Shown in pieces: positions 49,993 through 58,377 of a stretch of 64,000 bases of DNA. Origin of the DNA: Azophilus sp965215035 (GTDB lineage Bacteria; Pseudomonadota; Gammaproteobacteria; Pseudomonadales; Azotimanducaceae); NCBI GenBank assembly GCA_965215035.1, contig OZ244040.1, positions 930,001 to 994,000 of the forward strand, written 5' to 3'. Under the pieces are notes generated by a model. It had not been told where the DNA came from, did no database searches, and was given only the letters and a program-made list of their open reading frames with translations. The stretch's first letter is position 1. The number at the start of each line of letters is the position of its first letter. Position numbers and translations under genes: made by a program.

Positions 49993-50760
49993 ATGATCGT
50001 CACCGACTACTTCGTCTATATCCACATGTCGCGCACCGGGGGAACCTTTCTCAACAAGCTGATCATGAATCAGGTTCCCGGGGCCAGGATGCTTCAGTAT
50101 CACGGTCACCTGAGCGACCTGCCCGCGGCCTATGCGCACCTCCCGGTTATCGGCTTCGTGCGCAACCCCTGGGACTGGTACATCTCCATGTACAGCGACT
50201 ACCGCCGCAAACGGCAGTTCGTCTTTCAGATTCTCTCGGACCGCGGGACGCTCGGCTTCGAGCGAACGGTATCCAGGTTTCTGAACCTAGGTGACGGCAG
50301 CGCCGCGAGCCAGCGGCTGCTGCGGCACCTAGCCACGGTTGCGCCACGGGTCATCAGTGCGCATCGGCCCGCACGCAATCACTTGCCGGGGCTACGATCG
50401 GAGCATTTCGCGAACTATCCCCGGGGTATCGGCTATTGCACCTGGTTGTTCCAACTCATGTTTCGGTCGCAACGCGAGCACGCGATTCATCTTGGGCGTT
50501 TTGAGCGCCTCCGGGAAGAGGCGTTGCGACTGTTCGAGGAAACCGGCACTCCCATAACGAACCCTATTGCCACGTACCTGGGAAAGGCCAAGCCGCTCAA
50601 CGCCAGCCCACGCCCGAAGGACATCGTCGGTGCCTATGCCCCGGAACTGGAACAATTGGTTGCCGATAAAGAGCGCTATCTCACCGATCGATTTGGCTAT
50701 GGGTTTTCAGAACCGCAACAACCCTCCGAGGGCCACACCAAGGCACACCCGAGTTGGTGA
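49993..50760 (+). CDS. Sulfotransferase-family protein
   Basis: A 255-residue protein with the PAPS-binding pattern of sulfotransferases: the 5'-phosphosulfate loop-like 'YIHMSRTGGTFLNKLIMNQV' near the N-terminus and the 3'-phosphate motif 'LPVIGFVRNPWDWYISMYSD' around residue 55. The rest is weakly conserved, as is usual. It probably sulfates a surface or secreted molecule. The start ATG 49993 has no strong ribosome site. It converges on the DUF433 gene with an 80-nt overlap. No PAPS synthesis genes are visible here. Confidence 0.8.
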   Translation: MIVTDYFVYIHMSRTGGTFLNKLIMNQVPGARMLQYHGHLSDLPAAYAHLPVIGFVRNPWDWYISMYSDYRRKRQFVFQILSDRGTLGFERTVSRFLNLGDGSAASQRLLRHLATVAPRVISAHRPARNHLPGLRSEHFANYPRGIGYCTWLFQLMFRSQREHAIHLGRFERLREEALRLFEETGTPITNPIATYLGKAKPLNASPRPKDIVGAYAPELEQLVADKERYLTDRFGYGFSEPQQPSEGHTKAHPSW

Positions 50761-50947
50761 GCCACACAGCAGCCACCTGCCACTCCTGCACCTCGGGATA
50801 CCACGCGATAAACTCCTTCACGGTGGCGCCGCTCTCCAGGTTCTCGAACAGGGCGTATACCGGCATCCGGGTTCCCTTGAAGGCCCAGTCCCCGCTGATC
50901 TTGCGGGGATTGCGTTCCACCACCGGGCAGTTCGCCCAGCTCGTCAT
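50681..50947 (-). CDS. DUF433 family protein (antitoxin-like), toxin partner absent
   Basis: An 88-residue protein of the DUF433 family, helix-turn-helix-like proteins often paired as antitoxins with a PIN-like DUF5615 toxin. The hallmark 'PRKISGDWAFKGTRMPVYAL' and 'FENLESGATVKEFIAWYPEV' is intact. The last 25 residues ('LTNSGVPWCGPRRVVAVLKT' onwards) do not look like the usual alanine-rich end and are encoded in the overlap with the sulfotransferase gene, so the original 3' end may have been lost. No toxin gene lies on either side. Confidence 0.75.
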   Translation of the reverse strand: MTSWANCPVVERNPRKISGDWAFKGTRMPVYALFENLESGATVKEFIAWYPEVQEWQVAAVWLTNSGVPWCGPRRVVAVLKTHSQIDR

Positions 50948-50959
50948 GGGTTCCTTTCC

Positions 50960-52693
50960 TTACTGTGCGTATTTCCGGGACGGTACGCTGGCGATGCTGA
51001 ATCCGGGATTCTGCCCAGGGATTTCCCCTCCGAAATAGCGCCGCGACATGGGACTATGGAGCACCACGCCACGCTCGAGACTAAAGTCGGCCAACGGCAC
51101 AAGTTGCGCCCGCATCAACGCTTCATTCAGGGCCGCCGCCTTGTCTTTGGCACCCTCTGCATCCGAGAACCGGAGCGGCGCACGCCAGCGCGGAACGAGT
51201 ACAACCACCGGCCCGGGAATCTCCGCCATGAGCGAGTCAATGCTCTGCGCCGTGTCAAGCGCCTTGAATTCCACTACCCGTACGGAAAAGCCGCCGGAAG
51301 CCAGCGGCCGGGTGTCGAGCTGAAGCTCCTCCGGGACGACCACAGTCGCGTCCGTAGCGACATGCTGCTTTATCCAAGCCACGGCTCTCACGCGACTCTC
51401 GCCGACGACTTCCATTTGTACGGAGAACTTGCCGAGTGGCACGTTCAAGCCCAGCGCCAAGAGCCCCAGAAAACCGACCACCCCAATTGCGCTTTGCAGC
51501 CCGCGAATCTTTATCCGGCGGACCCAGGCAACGCGCATCAACCGCCCGTGAAGGAAGCAAATGCCGCCAGCAACAAACACTGCGACCCATGGGAAGACAG
51601 GCAGTATATTGCGCAGGAAATGGACTCGTTGCGCCGAGAGTAGAGCCAACAAAGCCACTGGGAATGAGATGAGGACAAGCGTCCTGCGCCAGTCTGATGA
51701 GGTGGCGGAAATCAGGCCAATCAAAGAGAGAACAAGGCCAGCGACCCCGAAATCCGAGATAAGGGAAGCCGCATAGTAAACGATCTGGTCTAGTCCGGGG
51801 TCGGCCTCAAAGCCCGGATGTCCGGTGACATAGTGGTGCGCTTTTCTGGCGAGTCCGCTCACAAAATCCGGCAGAGCGAGCAAGCTGTATGGAGTGACAG
51901 CAAGGAACGACAGGCCGGCTGTCATTATGGCGATGCCCGCCGCTTGAAGCCGGCGACCGCGCTCCATGAACAGATAGATTGCAAGCATGACGGAAACAAG
52001 CAGAAGGCCGTAGGTGTACTTGCTGCCGGTGGCCAAGCCGACACAGATTGCCGGTGTGACAGCGAGCCCGCGTAGGGTTGGGCCAGGGCGGCTGGTGCCT
52101 TGCAGCACTGCAGCCATGCCCAGCGCGACGAAACAAGCGCCAACGATATCGACATTCAGATAACTATGGGACATGTGAAAAAAGAAGGAGGAGAGCGCAA
52201 GCACGAGCGGCGCAAGTAGCAAAGCACCGGGCCGACCCAGCAGTTGATAGGCCACGACTCCACTCGCCGCCATCGCCACCACCGACAATAGCGCAAACAG
52301 CACCCGCGCTTTCTCAACAACGCCCGGGAGGGTATAGAACGGATAAGATACGTCCCCAAGATCATTTCTTATGTCGATATCGGGACTGCTTTCGCCCCAT
52401 TCGGGCGCCGTGCTGATGAACCCGACGCCCATCGCCGCCGCCGCAAGATATGTGGGGAAGTGCGGCTTGTCGAAGTGTTTCGGATAATAGTTCCCAGTCG
52501 TCAGAATGTTGGCCGCAGACTGCGCTATATGTACTTCATCGGCATGCTGCGGATAGGGTAGAGACGCAGAGATGTGCGCCGTGCGTAGCCAGAAAGCCAC
52601 CGCGCAGAGGGCGAGCAGCGCAAGAAGGCAGCCGCGCAATGCGAAGCGTTCTCTCAGGCGGACGATAGTCCCTATTAGCGCACTTCCGGTCAT
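50960..52693 (-). CDS. GT39/ArnT-like polytopic membrane glycosyltransferase
   Basis: A 577-residue protein with about eleven hydrophobic helices and a C-terminal soluble part, resembling the dolichyl-phosphate-mannose/ArnT (GT-C, family 39) glycosyltransferases. The first periplasmic loop carries 'LPYQHADEVHIAQSAANILT' with the expected catalytic acidic pair, and 'YYPKHFDKPHFPTYLAAAAM' contains the K-P motif. It would use a polyprenyl-phosphate sugar to modify a lipid or glycan in the periplasm. The start is ATG 52693, preceded by GGGGGAGAGG; the frame is open far upstream through unrelated sequence. It is divergent from rubredoxin. Acceptor unknown. Confidence 0.8.
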   Translation of the reverse strand: MTGSALIGTIVRLRERFALRGCLLALLALCAVAFWLRTAHISASLPYPQHADEVHIAQSAANILTTGNYYPKHFDKPHFPTYLAAAAMGVGFISTAPEWGESSPDIDIRNDLGDVSYPFYTLPGVVEKARVLFALLSVVAMAASGVVAYQLLGRPGALLLAPLVLALSSFFFHMSHSYLNVDIVGACFVALGMAAVLQGTSRPGPTLRGLAVTPAICVGLATGSKYTYGLLLVSVMLAIYLFMERGRRLQAAGIAIMTAGLSFLAVTPYSLLALPDFVSGLARKAHHYVTGHPGFEADPGLDQIVYYAASLISDFGVAGLVLSLIGLISATSSDWRRTLVLISFPVALLALLSAQRVHFLRNILPVFPWVAVFVAGGICFLHGRLMRVAWVRRIKIRGLQSAIGVVGFLGLLALGLNVPLGKFSVQMEVVGESRVRAVAWIKQHVATDATVVVPEELQLDTRPLASGGFSVRVVEFKALDTAQSIDSLMAEIPGPVVVLVPRWRAPLRFSDAEGAKDKAAALNEALMRAQLVPLADFSLERGVVLHSPMSRRYFGGEIPGQNPGFSIASVPSRKYAQ

Positions 52694-52790
52694 CCTCTCC
52701 CCCTCTCGGCCTCGAACACCAGGGGGGAAGGGGGCGGCAATACGTGGCGTCATCGGACGAGCCGCAGGGCGTCGAAGTAGAGCGCCGTCT

Positions 52791-52925
52791 TCAGGGCTGC
52801 TCGTCTCGATTGCGCGCTGGAGGGAGCGCGAACGCCTGTCCGTCGAGGGTGACGAAGTAGATGCGACCATCGGCGTAGCCCAGGCCGCGGGTCTGCATGA
52901 CGAGGAACGAGGGCGACTGGCGCAT
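52791..52925 (-). pseudogene. Fragment of a PQQ-dependent alcohol dehydrogenase
   Basis: A 44-codon frame encodes 'MQTRGLGYADGRIYFVTLDG' followed by 'QAFALPPARN' and a stop. This matches one blade of the beta-propeller of PQQ-dependent alcohol/methanol dehydrogenases (family: RG..Y.DGR.Y..TLDGR..ALDA.TG). Intact enzymes are about 550-600 residues, so only a scrap remains. It lies about 100 bp upstream of the GT39-like gene on the same strand, next to mobile element copy C. Confidence 0.5.
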
Positions 52926-53072
52926 GGGAAACCTCTGTGTCTCGGAACCGGTCTCCGGACCCCCCGCTTATTGGGCCGTGGAGTCGCGGCGATCATATCA
53001 CAGCTCGGGAAACGAGCTTGGCTGGACACGGGGTAAACGGTTCGAGCCCGGGCTACGCGCACCCAGTGTAGC

Positions 53073-53161
53073 GGCGGTGTATCAGTTCGACCCCCGAGCT
53101 TGCCGAATCCTCTGTGTGCCGTGCTCCTGCTCGGCCCACAAATGCAAACCGATACACCACT
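53073..53161 (-). mobile_element. MITE-like palindromic element, copy C (89 bp, opposite orientation)
   Basis: It is the reverse complement of copies A and B. On the minus strand it reads GTGTATCGGTTTGCATTTGT from 53157, with the shared interior CACGGCACACAG. It is flanked by a perfect 8-bp direct repeat, AGTGTAGC, at 53065-53072 and 53162-53169. It lies 83 bp upstream of the rubredoxin start, in a divergent gap. Confidence 0.9.
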
Positions 53162-53243
53162 AGTGTAGCGGCTTCGTTGATTTTTCGGGATTGCCCAAGT
53201 AGGTTAGCGCCCCCTTTCGTGAGCAGGAGACCCCGGGGCCCCA

Positions 53244-53411
53244 ATGAAAAAGTGGCAATGCATCGTATGCGGATGGATCTACGACGAGGCCGAGGGGTTT
53301 GACGATGAGGGCATTGCGCCCGGTACACGGTGGGAAGATATCCCGGAAGACTTCGTGTGCCCCGAGTGCGGCGTCAGCAAGGAAGACTTCGAGATGATCG
53401 AGGTTGGCTGA
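53244..53411 (+). CDS. Rubredoxin
   Basis: A 55-residue one-iron electron carrier. The four iron-ligating cysteines are Cys6 and Cys9 ('WQCIVCGWIYDEAEG') and Cys39 and Cys42 ('EDFVCPECGVSKEDFE'), with the standard C-x2-C spacing and the aromatic 'GWIYD' motif. Length is typical. It probably passes electrons to alkane hydroxylase-, superoxide- or nitric-oxide-type enzymes, none of which is nearby. AGGAG (53224-53228) is 15 nt upstream, somewhat far. TTGATT (53177) and TAGGTT (53200), 17 bp apart, are a weak promoter just beyond mobile element copy C. It converges on recG. Confidence 0.95.
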   Translation: MKKWQCIVCGWIYDEAEGFDDEGIAPGTRWEDIPEDFVCPECGVSKEDFEMIEVG

Positions 53412-53475
53412 TCGGTAGAAACCCCAAGCCGAACCCGTTGCCGGGCATCGCCAGGCGGGTTGGCCAGAGCGGGGC

Positions 53476-55488
53476 CTAAACCGCAATATGCCCGGTATCC
53501 GCGGGCGCCCAGGCGCGCAACAGCGCCTCCGCATCTTCCGGGGCTTCCCTAAGTAACCGCTTGCCTTCCTGAATGACCTCTTCCAGCAGATGGGCGTGGC
53601 GTTTCAGGTCGGCAACGCGAAACAGGGTATCGCCCGTCTGCCGGGTGCCGAGAACTTCGCCCGGGCCGCGCAGCTCCAGATCCCGCTCCGCGATATGAAA
53701 GCCATCCTGGCTCTCCCGAATCACCTTCAGCCGCGCGCGACCGGCATCGCTCAATTCGTCGGAGTAGAGCAGAATGCAGTGGCTCTTTTCCCGGCCCCGG
53801 CCGATCCTGCCGCGCAGTTGATGAAGCTGGGCAAGCCCCAGCCGCTCTGGATTCTCGATGACCATGAGCGTAGCGTTCGCCACGTCGAGCCCAACCTCTA
53901 TAACGGTGGTGGCAACCAGCAACTGGTCGTCGTTGTCGTGGAAACGGGCCATGACCTCCGCCTTCTCTTCGCTTTTCATGCGCCCGTGGATCAGGCCGAC
54001 GCCAATGCCGGGCAAGCGCGCCCGCAGGGTCTGCCAGGTCGCCTCGGCGGACTGGGCCTGAAGTTGGTCGGAGTCCTCTATAAGCGTGCACACCCAATAG
54101 GCCTGCCGGCCGGTCGCGAGTACCCGGGCGATGCGGTCGAGCACCTCGTCACGCCGCGCGGCGCTGATCAGCCGGGTCTCGATGGGCAGACGGCCAGGGG
54201 GCAGTTCGTCGATGGTGGAAACATCCATGTCCGCATACAGGGCCATGGTCAGGGTGCGGGGTATCGGCGTGGCCGTCATTACCAACTGGTGCGGGGTCTT
54301 CCCCTTGGCGCGCAGCGCCATGCGTTGATGCACGCCAAAGCGGTGCTGTTCATCGACAATGGTCAACGCCAGTTGCCTGAAGGCAACATCGTCCTGGAAG
54401 AGCGCATGGGTGCCGACGGCCACCAACGCCTCGCCGTCGGCTAGCGCCTGTAGCCTGACACGCCGTTCCTTCCGTTTCAGGCCGCTGGTCAGCAGCACCA
54501 CCGGAATGCCTAGGGGCGTCAGCCACTTGGAGAAGCTCAGATAGTGCTGTTCCGCGAGAATCTCCGTGGGCGCCAGCAGCGCCGTCTGCGCCTGGTGTTC
54601 CGCGGCGCGTATGGCGGCGAAGGCGGCAACCACGGTCTTGCCGCTGCCCACATCGCCTTGCACCAGCCGCAACATCGGCGTTGTTTGCGTGAGATTGTTC
54701 AGCACCTCGGTGACGACACGGCGCTGCGCACCGGTCAGTTCGAAGCCCAGGTTGTCGAACAGGGTTCTGCCGAGCTGCTGCGAACGCGGCAGCGGCAGCG
54801 CCAACTGGCTGGCCCGTTGGCGCTGCCGGTGGCGCATGATGAGATAGTAGGCCGTCAATTCGTCCCGGGCGATGCGTTCCTGGGCGGCTTCGATGTCCGC
54901 GGCGGTCGCCCCGGCGGGCGGGCGGTGCAGATACAGCAGGGTTGCGTAGGGGGCGAGGTCACCGTCGGGCCAGTCCATGTCCCGCAGTTGCGCCGCCAGC
55001 CTGCGCAGCCGAGCTTGGCTCAGGCCCTTGGTCGAGGGGTACACGGGCGTAAGCCGGCCTTGCAGCGGCGGCGGTTCCGCCCCGAAGGCTCGGTACTCAG
55101 GGTGGGCCATCTCTAGCGCCCTGGGTCCGAAGCGGGCTTCGCCGAAACAACGCACATACTGGCCAACCTGCAGGCCCGCGAACTGGCGTTGTGCGAAGTG
55201 GAAGAAGCGCAGCCCTAGGGAACCGGTGCCGTCCTCCAGGGTGACCAGCCAACTCCGCCGTCGCCCAGGCACGATGCGGCTCTCCACAACCCGCCCCTCG
55301 ACCAGGCACTCCTGGCCGGCCCGCAACTGGTTCAGGGGAACGGTGCGCGTTCGATCCTGGTAGCGATACGGCAGGTGCAGCAGCAGGTCGATCTTGCGAT
55401 GGATGCCGAGCCGCGCGAGCGTGGCGGCGAGGCTCGGGCCGACGCCCCTCAGTGTGGATACGGCATCCCCACCGGGATTAGGCGGCAT
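53476..55488 (-). CDS. recG: ATP-dependent DNA helicase RecG
   Basis: A 670-residue branch-migrating helicase that reverses stalled replication forks and processes Holliday junctions. The N-terminal wedge/OB domain ('ECLVEGRVVESRIVPGRRRS') is followed by helicase motif I 'LRLVQGDVGSGKTVVAAFAA', motif II 'LTIVDEQHRFGVHQRMALRA' (DEQH box as usual for RecG), motif III 'LVMTATPIPRTL', and motif VI 'LHQLRGRIGRGREKSHCIL'. The start codon is the ATG at 55488. It is the downstream end of the yicC-gmk-rpoZ-spoT-ridA-recG run on the minus strand, in the same order as in Pseudomonas. It lies 9 bp after ridA. Confidence 0.96.
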   Translation of the reverse strand: MPPNPGGDAVSTLRGVGPSLAATLARLGIHRKIDLLLHLPYRYQDRTRTVPLNQLRAGQECLVEGRVVESRIVPGRRRSWLVTLEDGTGSLGLRFFHFAQRQFAGLQVGQYVRCFGEARFGPRALEMAHPEYRAFGAEPPPLQGRLTPVYPSTKGLSQARLRRLAAQLRDMDWPDGDLAPYATLLYLHRPPAGATAADIEAAQERIARDELTAYYLIMRHRQRQRASQLALPLPRSQQLGRTLFDNLGFELTGAQRRVVTEVLNNLTQTTPMLRLVQGDVGSGKTVVAAFAAIRAAEHQAQTALLAPTEILAEQHYLSFSKWLTPLGIPVVLLTSGLKRKERRVRLQALADGEALVAVGTHALFQDDVAFRQLALTIVDEQHRFGVHQRMALRAKGKTPHQLVMTATPIPRTLTMALYADMDVSTIDELPPGRLPIETRLISAARRDEVLDRIARVLATGRQAYWVCTLIEDSDQLQAQSAEATWQTLRARLPGIGVGLIHGRMKSEEKAEVMARFHDNDDQLLVATTVIEVGLDVANATLMVIENPERLGLAQLHQLRGRIGRGREKSHCILLYSDELSDAGRARLKVIRESQDGFHIAERDLELRGPGEVLGTRQTGDTLFRVADLKRHAHLLEEVIQEGKRLLREAPEDAEALLRAWAPADTGHIAV

Positions 55489-55497
55489 AGGGCACTG

Positions 55498-55881
55498 TTA
55501 GGGTTCCAGCACCAGGATGCCATCCACCTCCACTTGCGCCCCGCACGGCAATGCGGCGACGCCGATGGCCGCCCGGGCGGGGAACGGTTCGTCGAAGAAT
55601 TCCGCCATCACAGCGTTGACGACGGGAAAGTCGTTCATATCCGAAAGGTAGATCGTGAGTTTGACCACATCGGCGGCTGTACCGCCGGTGGCGGCAATAA
55701 CGGCCGCTAGGTTGCGGAACGCCCGCCGCGCCTGCTGCTCGAAATCCCCATCCACCATCCCCATGGTCTCGGGATCTAAGGGGATCTGCCCGGAAAGGTA
55801 GACGGTGTTACCGGACCGCACCGCCTGGGAATAGGTGCCGATGGCGGCGGGCGCGCCCTGGGTGGCGATCGGCGTCTTCAC
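55498..55881 (-). CDS. ridA: Reactive intermediate/imine deaminase
   Basis: A 127-residue RidA (YjgF/YER057c/UK114 family) that hydrolyses reactive enamines/imines released by PLP enzymes such as threonine dehydratase. The family start is 'GAPAAIGTYSQAVRSGNTVY', followed by 'LSGQIPLDPETMGMVDGD' and the C-terminal 'PARAAIGVAALPCGAQVEVD', where the Arg of 'PARAAI' is the substrate-binding residue. The 4-nt overlap with spoT (ATGA at 55878-55881) indicates coupled translation. This spoT-ridA pairing is common in gammaproteobacteria. Confidence 0.95.
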   Translation of the reverse strand: MKTPIATQGAPAAIGTYSQAVRSGNTVYLSGQIPLDPETMGMVDGDFEQQARRAFRNLAAVIAATGGTAADVVKLTIYLSDMNDFPVVNAVMAEFFDEPFPARAAIGVAALPCGAQVEVDGILVLEP

Positions 55882-58076
55882 TGGTGTGTGCGCCGCATGG
55901 TGTGTACGCTGGCGATGCCGCGCAGGCGCCGCATTATCCTTGCGAGGTGGACGCGGTCAGAGACGGTCACCACCACCACCACGGAACTGACCCGCGCATC
56001 GCGCTCTTCGACGTTGATTCGATCAACGCCCGCATCCACCGCGGCGATGGTCGCGGCAAGTTCGGCGATTACACCCTGCTTGCGATTCACCTCAATGCGC
56101 AGCGCCGTCGTGAACTCCTGGTGGCCGGTGCCCGCCCAGCGCACGGGAATGGTCTGCTCCGGGTTGCGCCGGTGCACCTCGCGCATGTTCTTGCAGGATT
56201 CCATGTGCACCACGAGCCCCCTGCCCTGGGCCATATGCCCAACGATGGAATCGCCGGGAACCGGGCCGCAACAACGACCGTAGGTGACCACCAGGCCCTC
56301 GCCGCCCTGCACCGCCATCGGCCCCTCGTGTTCGATGGGAATGGCTTGGAAATCCGGGTTGTCGGCGGCGAGCAGCCGCTGTGCGACCGTGTAGGCCATC
56401 ACATCGCCGCGCCCAATTGCCTGTAGCACCTCGTCGAGCTTGCGCACGCCAAATTCCTTGAACACGCGCCGCAGGCGCCGGAAATCCAGGTCGGCGATGC
56501 TGGTGCCGGCGTTGGTGAGCGAACGGTTCAGAAGCCGCCGGCCCAGCACAATCAACTCCGCCCGCTGCTGGCTCTTAAGCGACTGCCGGATGCCCGCGCG
56601 CGCCTTGCCGGAAACCGCGAAGGTCAGCCAGTTGGGGCTGGGTTTCGCGCCACTGGCGGTAATGATCTCGACGCTTTGGCCGCTTTCCAGTTGCTGCGAC
56701 AGGGGTGCCAGCGAGCGGTCGATACGGCAGGCGACGCATTGGTTGCCGATATCTGTGTGCACGGCGTAGGCGAAATCGACGGCACAGGCGCCCCGGGGCA
56801 ATTCCATGATGTCGCCCTTGGGGGTAAACACGTACACATCGTCGGGAAACAGGTCGATTCTAAGGCTTTCAATGAACTCCAGCGGGTCGCCGGCGCGCTG
56901 TTGCAGCTCCAGCAAGTCCTGCATCCAGCGCCGGGTGCGCTGGCCGCCTGGGGTTGCGTCGCCCTGGGCCTTGTACAGCCAATGTCCGGCGATGCCGTGG
57001 TCGGCCACCTCCGCCATGTGGATGGTGCGAATCTGCACTTCAATCGGCACGCCGTGCATGCCGAACAGGGTGGTGTGCAACGACTGATAGCCATTGACCT
57101 TGGGAATGGCGATGTAGTCCTTGAAACGTCCCGCCACAGGCTTGTAGAGGTTATGCACGATACCGAGCGCCCGGTAGCACTCGTCCTCCTGGGCGACCAC
57201 GATGCGGAACCCGAACACATCCATGATGTCCCGAAAGGATTTGTGTTGGGTTTTCATCTTGTTGTAGATGGAATAGAGGTGCTTCTCGCGGCTGGTGACG
57301 GTCGCTTCGATGCCTTCCGCCTGCAGCGCCGCCGCTATGGACTGATGCAGCTTGCCGAGCAGCTCCTTGCGGTTGCCGCGGGCGGTTTCTACGGTTCTCT
57401 TGATGCTCTCGGCGCGTAGCGGATAGAGGGCGGCGAAGCCGAGATCCTCGAATTCCACCCGAATGTTGTGCATGCCCAGCCGATTGGCGATGGGAGCGTA
57501 GTAGTCCAGGGTCTCCCGGGCGATGCGTTTGCGCTGCTCTCGGGACATGACGCCGATGGTGCGCATGTTGTGCAGCCGGTCGGCGATCTTTACCAGGATG
57601 ACGCGAATGTCCTTGGCTATGGCCAGCGCCATTTTTTGGAAGTTCTCCGCCTGGGCCTCGGCATGGCTGTTGAATATGGTGGCAAGTTTCGACACGCCGT
57701 CGACGAGTTCGGCAACCTGTGCGCCAAAGCGGCGGCCGAGCGTAGACTTGGCCACGGTCGTATCCTCGATCACGTCGTGCAGTAGCGCCGCCATGATCGT
57801 CTGGTGGTCCATGCGCATCTCGGCGAGGATTTTGGCGACGGCCAGGGGATGTGAGATATAGGGGTGCCCGGTGCGCCGAAACTGGCCAGTATGGGCGTTG
57901 GCCGCGTAGTCGTAGGCGCGGCGAACCTGATTGGCCTGCTTATCGGAAAGGTAGGTTGTGAGAACCCGGGTGAGCGAGTCAATGGTGCAGGGGGCGGCTA
58001 CATCGTCGCGTCGCGCATTCTCCGCCAGGCGCGATACGAAGTAGGACTCAGAAGTCGCCGGCGCCGCTTTCGTCAT
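55878..58076 (-). CDS. spoT: Bifunctional (p)ppGpp synthase/hydrolase
   Basis: A 732-residue long RSH protein that controls the stringent response. The HD hydrolase domain is intact ('TGHPYISHPLAVAKILAEMR', 'IMAALLHDVIEDT', 'VKIADRLHNMRT'). The synthetase domain has 'SREKHLYSIYNKMKTQHKSF', 'DVFGFRIVVAQEDECYRALG' and 'GRFKDYIAIPKVNGYQSLHT'; the RFKD sequence is the RxKD form found in bifunctional enzymes rather than the ExDD form of RelA. TGS ('VYVFTPKGDIMELPRGACAV') and a C-terminal ACT domain follow. The ATG at 58076 is preferred over a TTG two codons upstream; it overlaps the end of rpoZ by 29 nt. Confidence 0.96.
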   Translation of the reverse strand: MTKAAPATSESYFVSRLAENARRDDVAAPCTIDSLTRVLTTYLSDKQANQVRRAYDYAANAHTGQFRRTGHPYISHPLAVAKILAEMRMDHQTIMAALLHDVIEDTTVAKSTLGRRFGAQVAELVDGVSKLATIFNSHAEAQAENFQKMALAIAKDIRVILVKIADRLHNMRTIGVMSREQRKRIARETLDYYAPIANRLGMHNIRVEFEDLGFAALYPLRAESIKRTVETARGNRKELLGKLHQSIAAALQAEGIEATVTSREKHLYSIYNKMKTQHKSFRDIMDVFGFRIVVAQEDECYRALGIVHNLYKPVAGRFKDYIAIPKVNGYQSLHTTLFGMHGVPIEVQIRTIHMAEVADHGIAGHWLYKAQGDATPGGQRTRRWMQDLLELQQRAGDPLEFIESLRIDLFPDDVYVFTPKGDIMELPRGACAVDFAYAVHTDIGNQCVACRIDRSLAPLSQQLESGQSVEIITASGAKPSPNWLTFAVSGKARAGIRQSLKSQQRAELIVLGRRLLNRSLTNAGTSIADLDFRRLRRVFKEFGVRKLDEVLQAIGRGDVMAYTVAQRLLAADNPDFQAIPIEHEGPMAVQGGEGLVVTYGRCCGPVPGDSIVGHMAQGRGLVVHMESCKNMREVHRRNPEQTIPVRWAGTGHQEFTTALRIEVNRKQGVIAELAATIAAVDAGVDRINVEERDARVSSVVVVVTVSDRVHLARIMRRLRGIASVHTMRRTHQ

Positions 58077-58326
58077 CTCCAAGGCCGAAAGTCACCTGCA
58101 GTTCGTCATCCTGAGTCGTGGCTTCCTGCTCGTCAAGAATTTCATGGGTTATGAGGCCCTCGGCAATCTCCCGCAACGCGATGACCGTCGGTTTGTCGTT
58201 CTCGACCGGCACCATGGGTTCCGCCCCGAAATCGCGCATCTGGCGGGCGCGGCGCGTGGCGAGCATAACCAGTTCGAACCGGTTATCGACATTCTCAAGG
58301 CAATCTTCCACGGTAACTCGGGCCAT
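58048..58326 (-). CDS. rpoZ: RNA polymerase omega subunit
   Basis: A 92-residue omega subunit that assists assembly of beta-prime and contributes to a ppGpp site in gammaproteobacteria. The start 'MARVTVEDCLENVDNRFELV' and 'MLATRRARQMRDFG' are diagnostic. 'DKPTVIALREIAEGLI' closes the conserved part, and an acidic tail follows. It lies between gmk and spoT, as usual, and overlaps spoT by 29 nt. Confidence 0.96.
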   Translation of the reverse strand: MARVTVEDCLENVDNRFELVMLATRRARQMRDFGAEPMVPVENDKPTVIALREIAEGLITHEILDEQEATTQDDELQVTFGLGDDESGAGDF

Positions 58327-58377
58327 GTGCGCACACCAGAATTCGGGCCAACTTGTAAGCTTAATGGGGGAGGGGGG

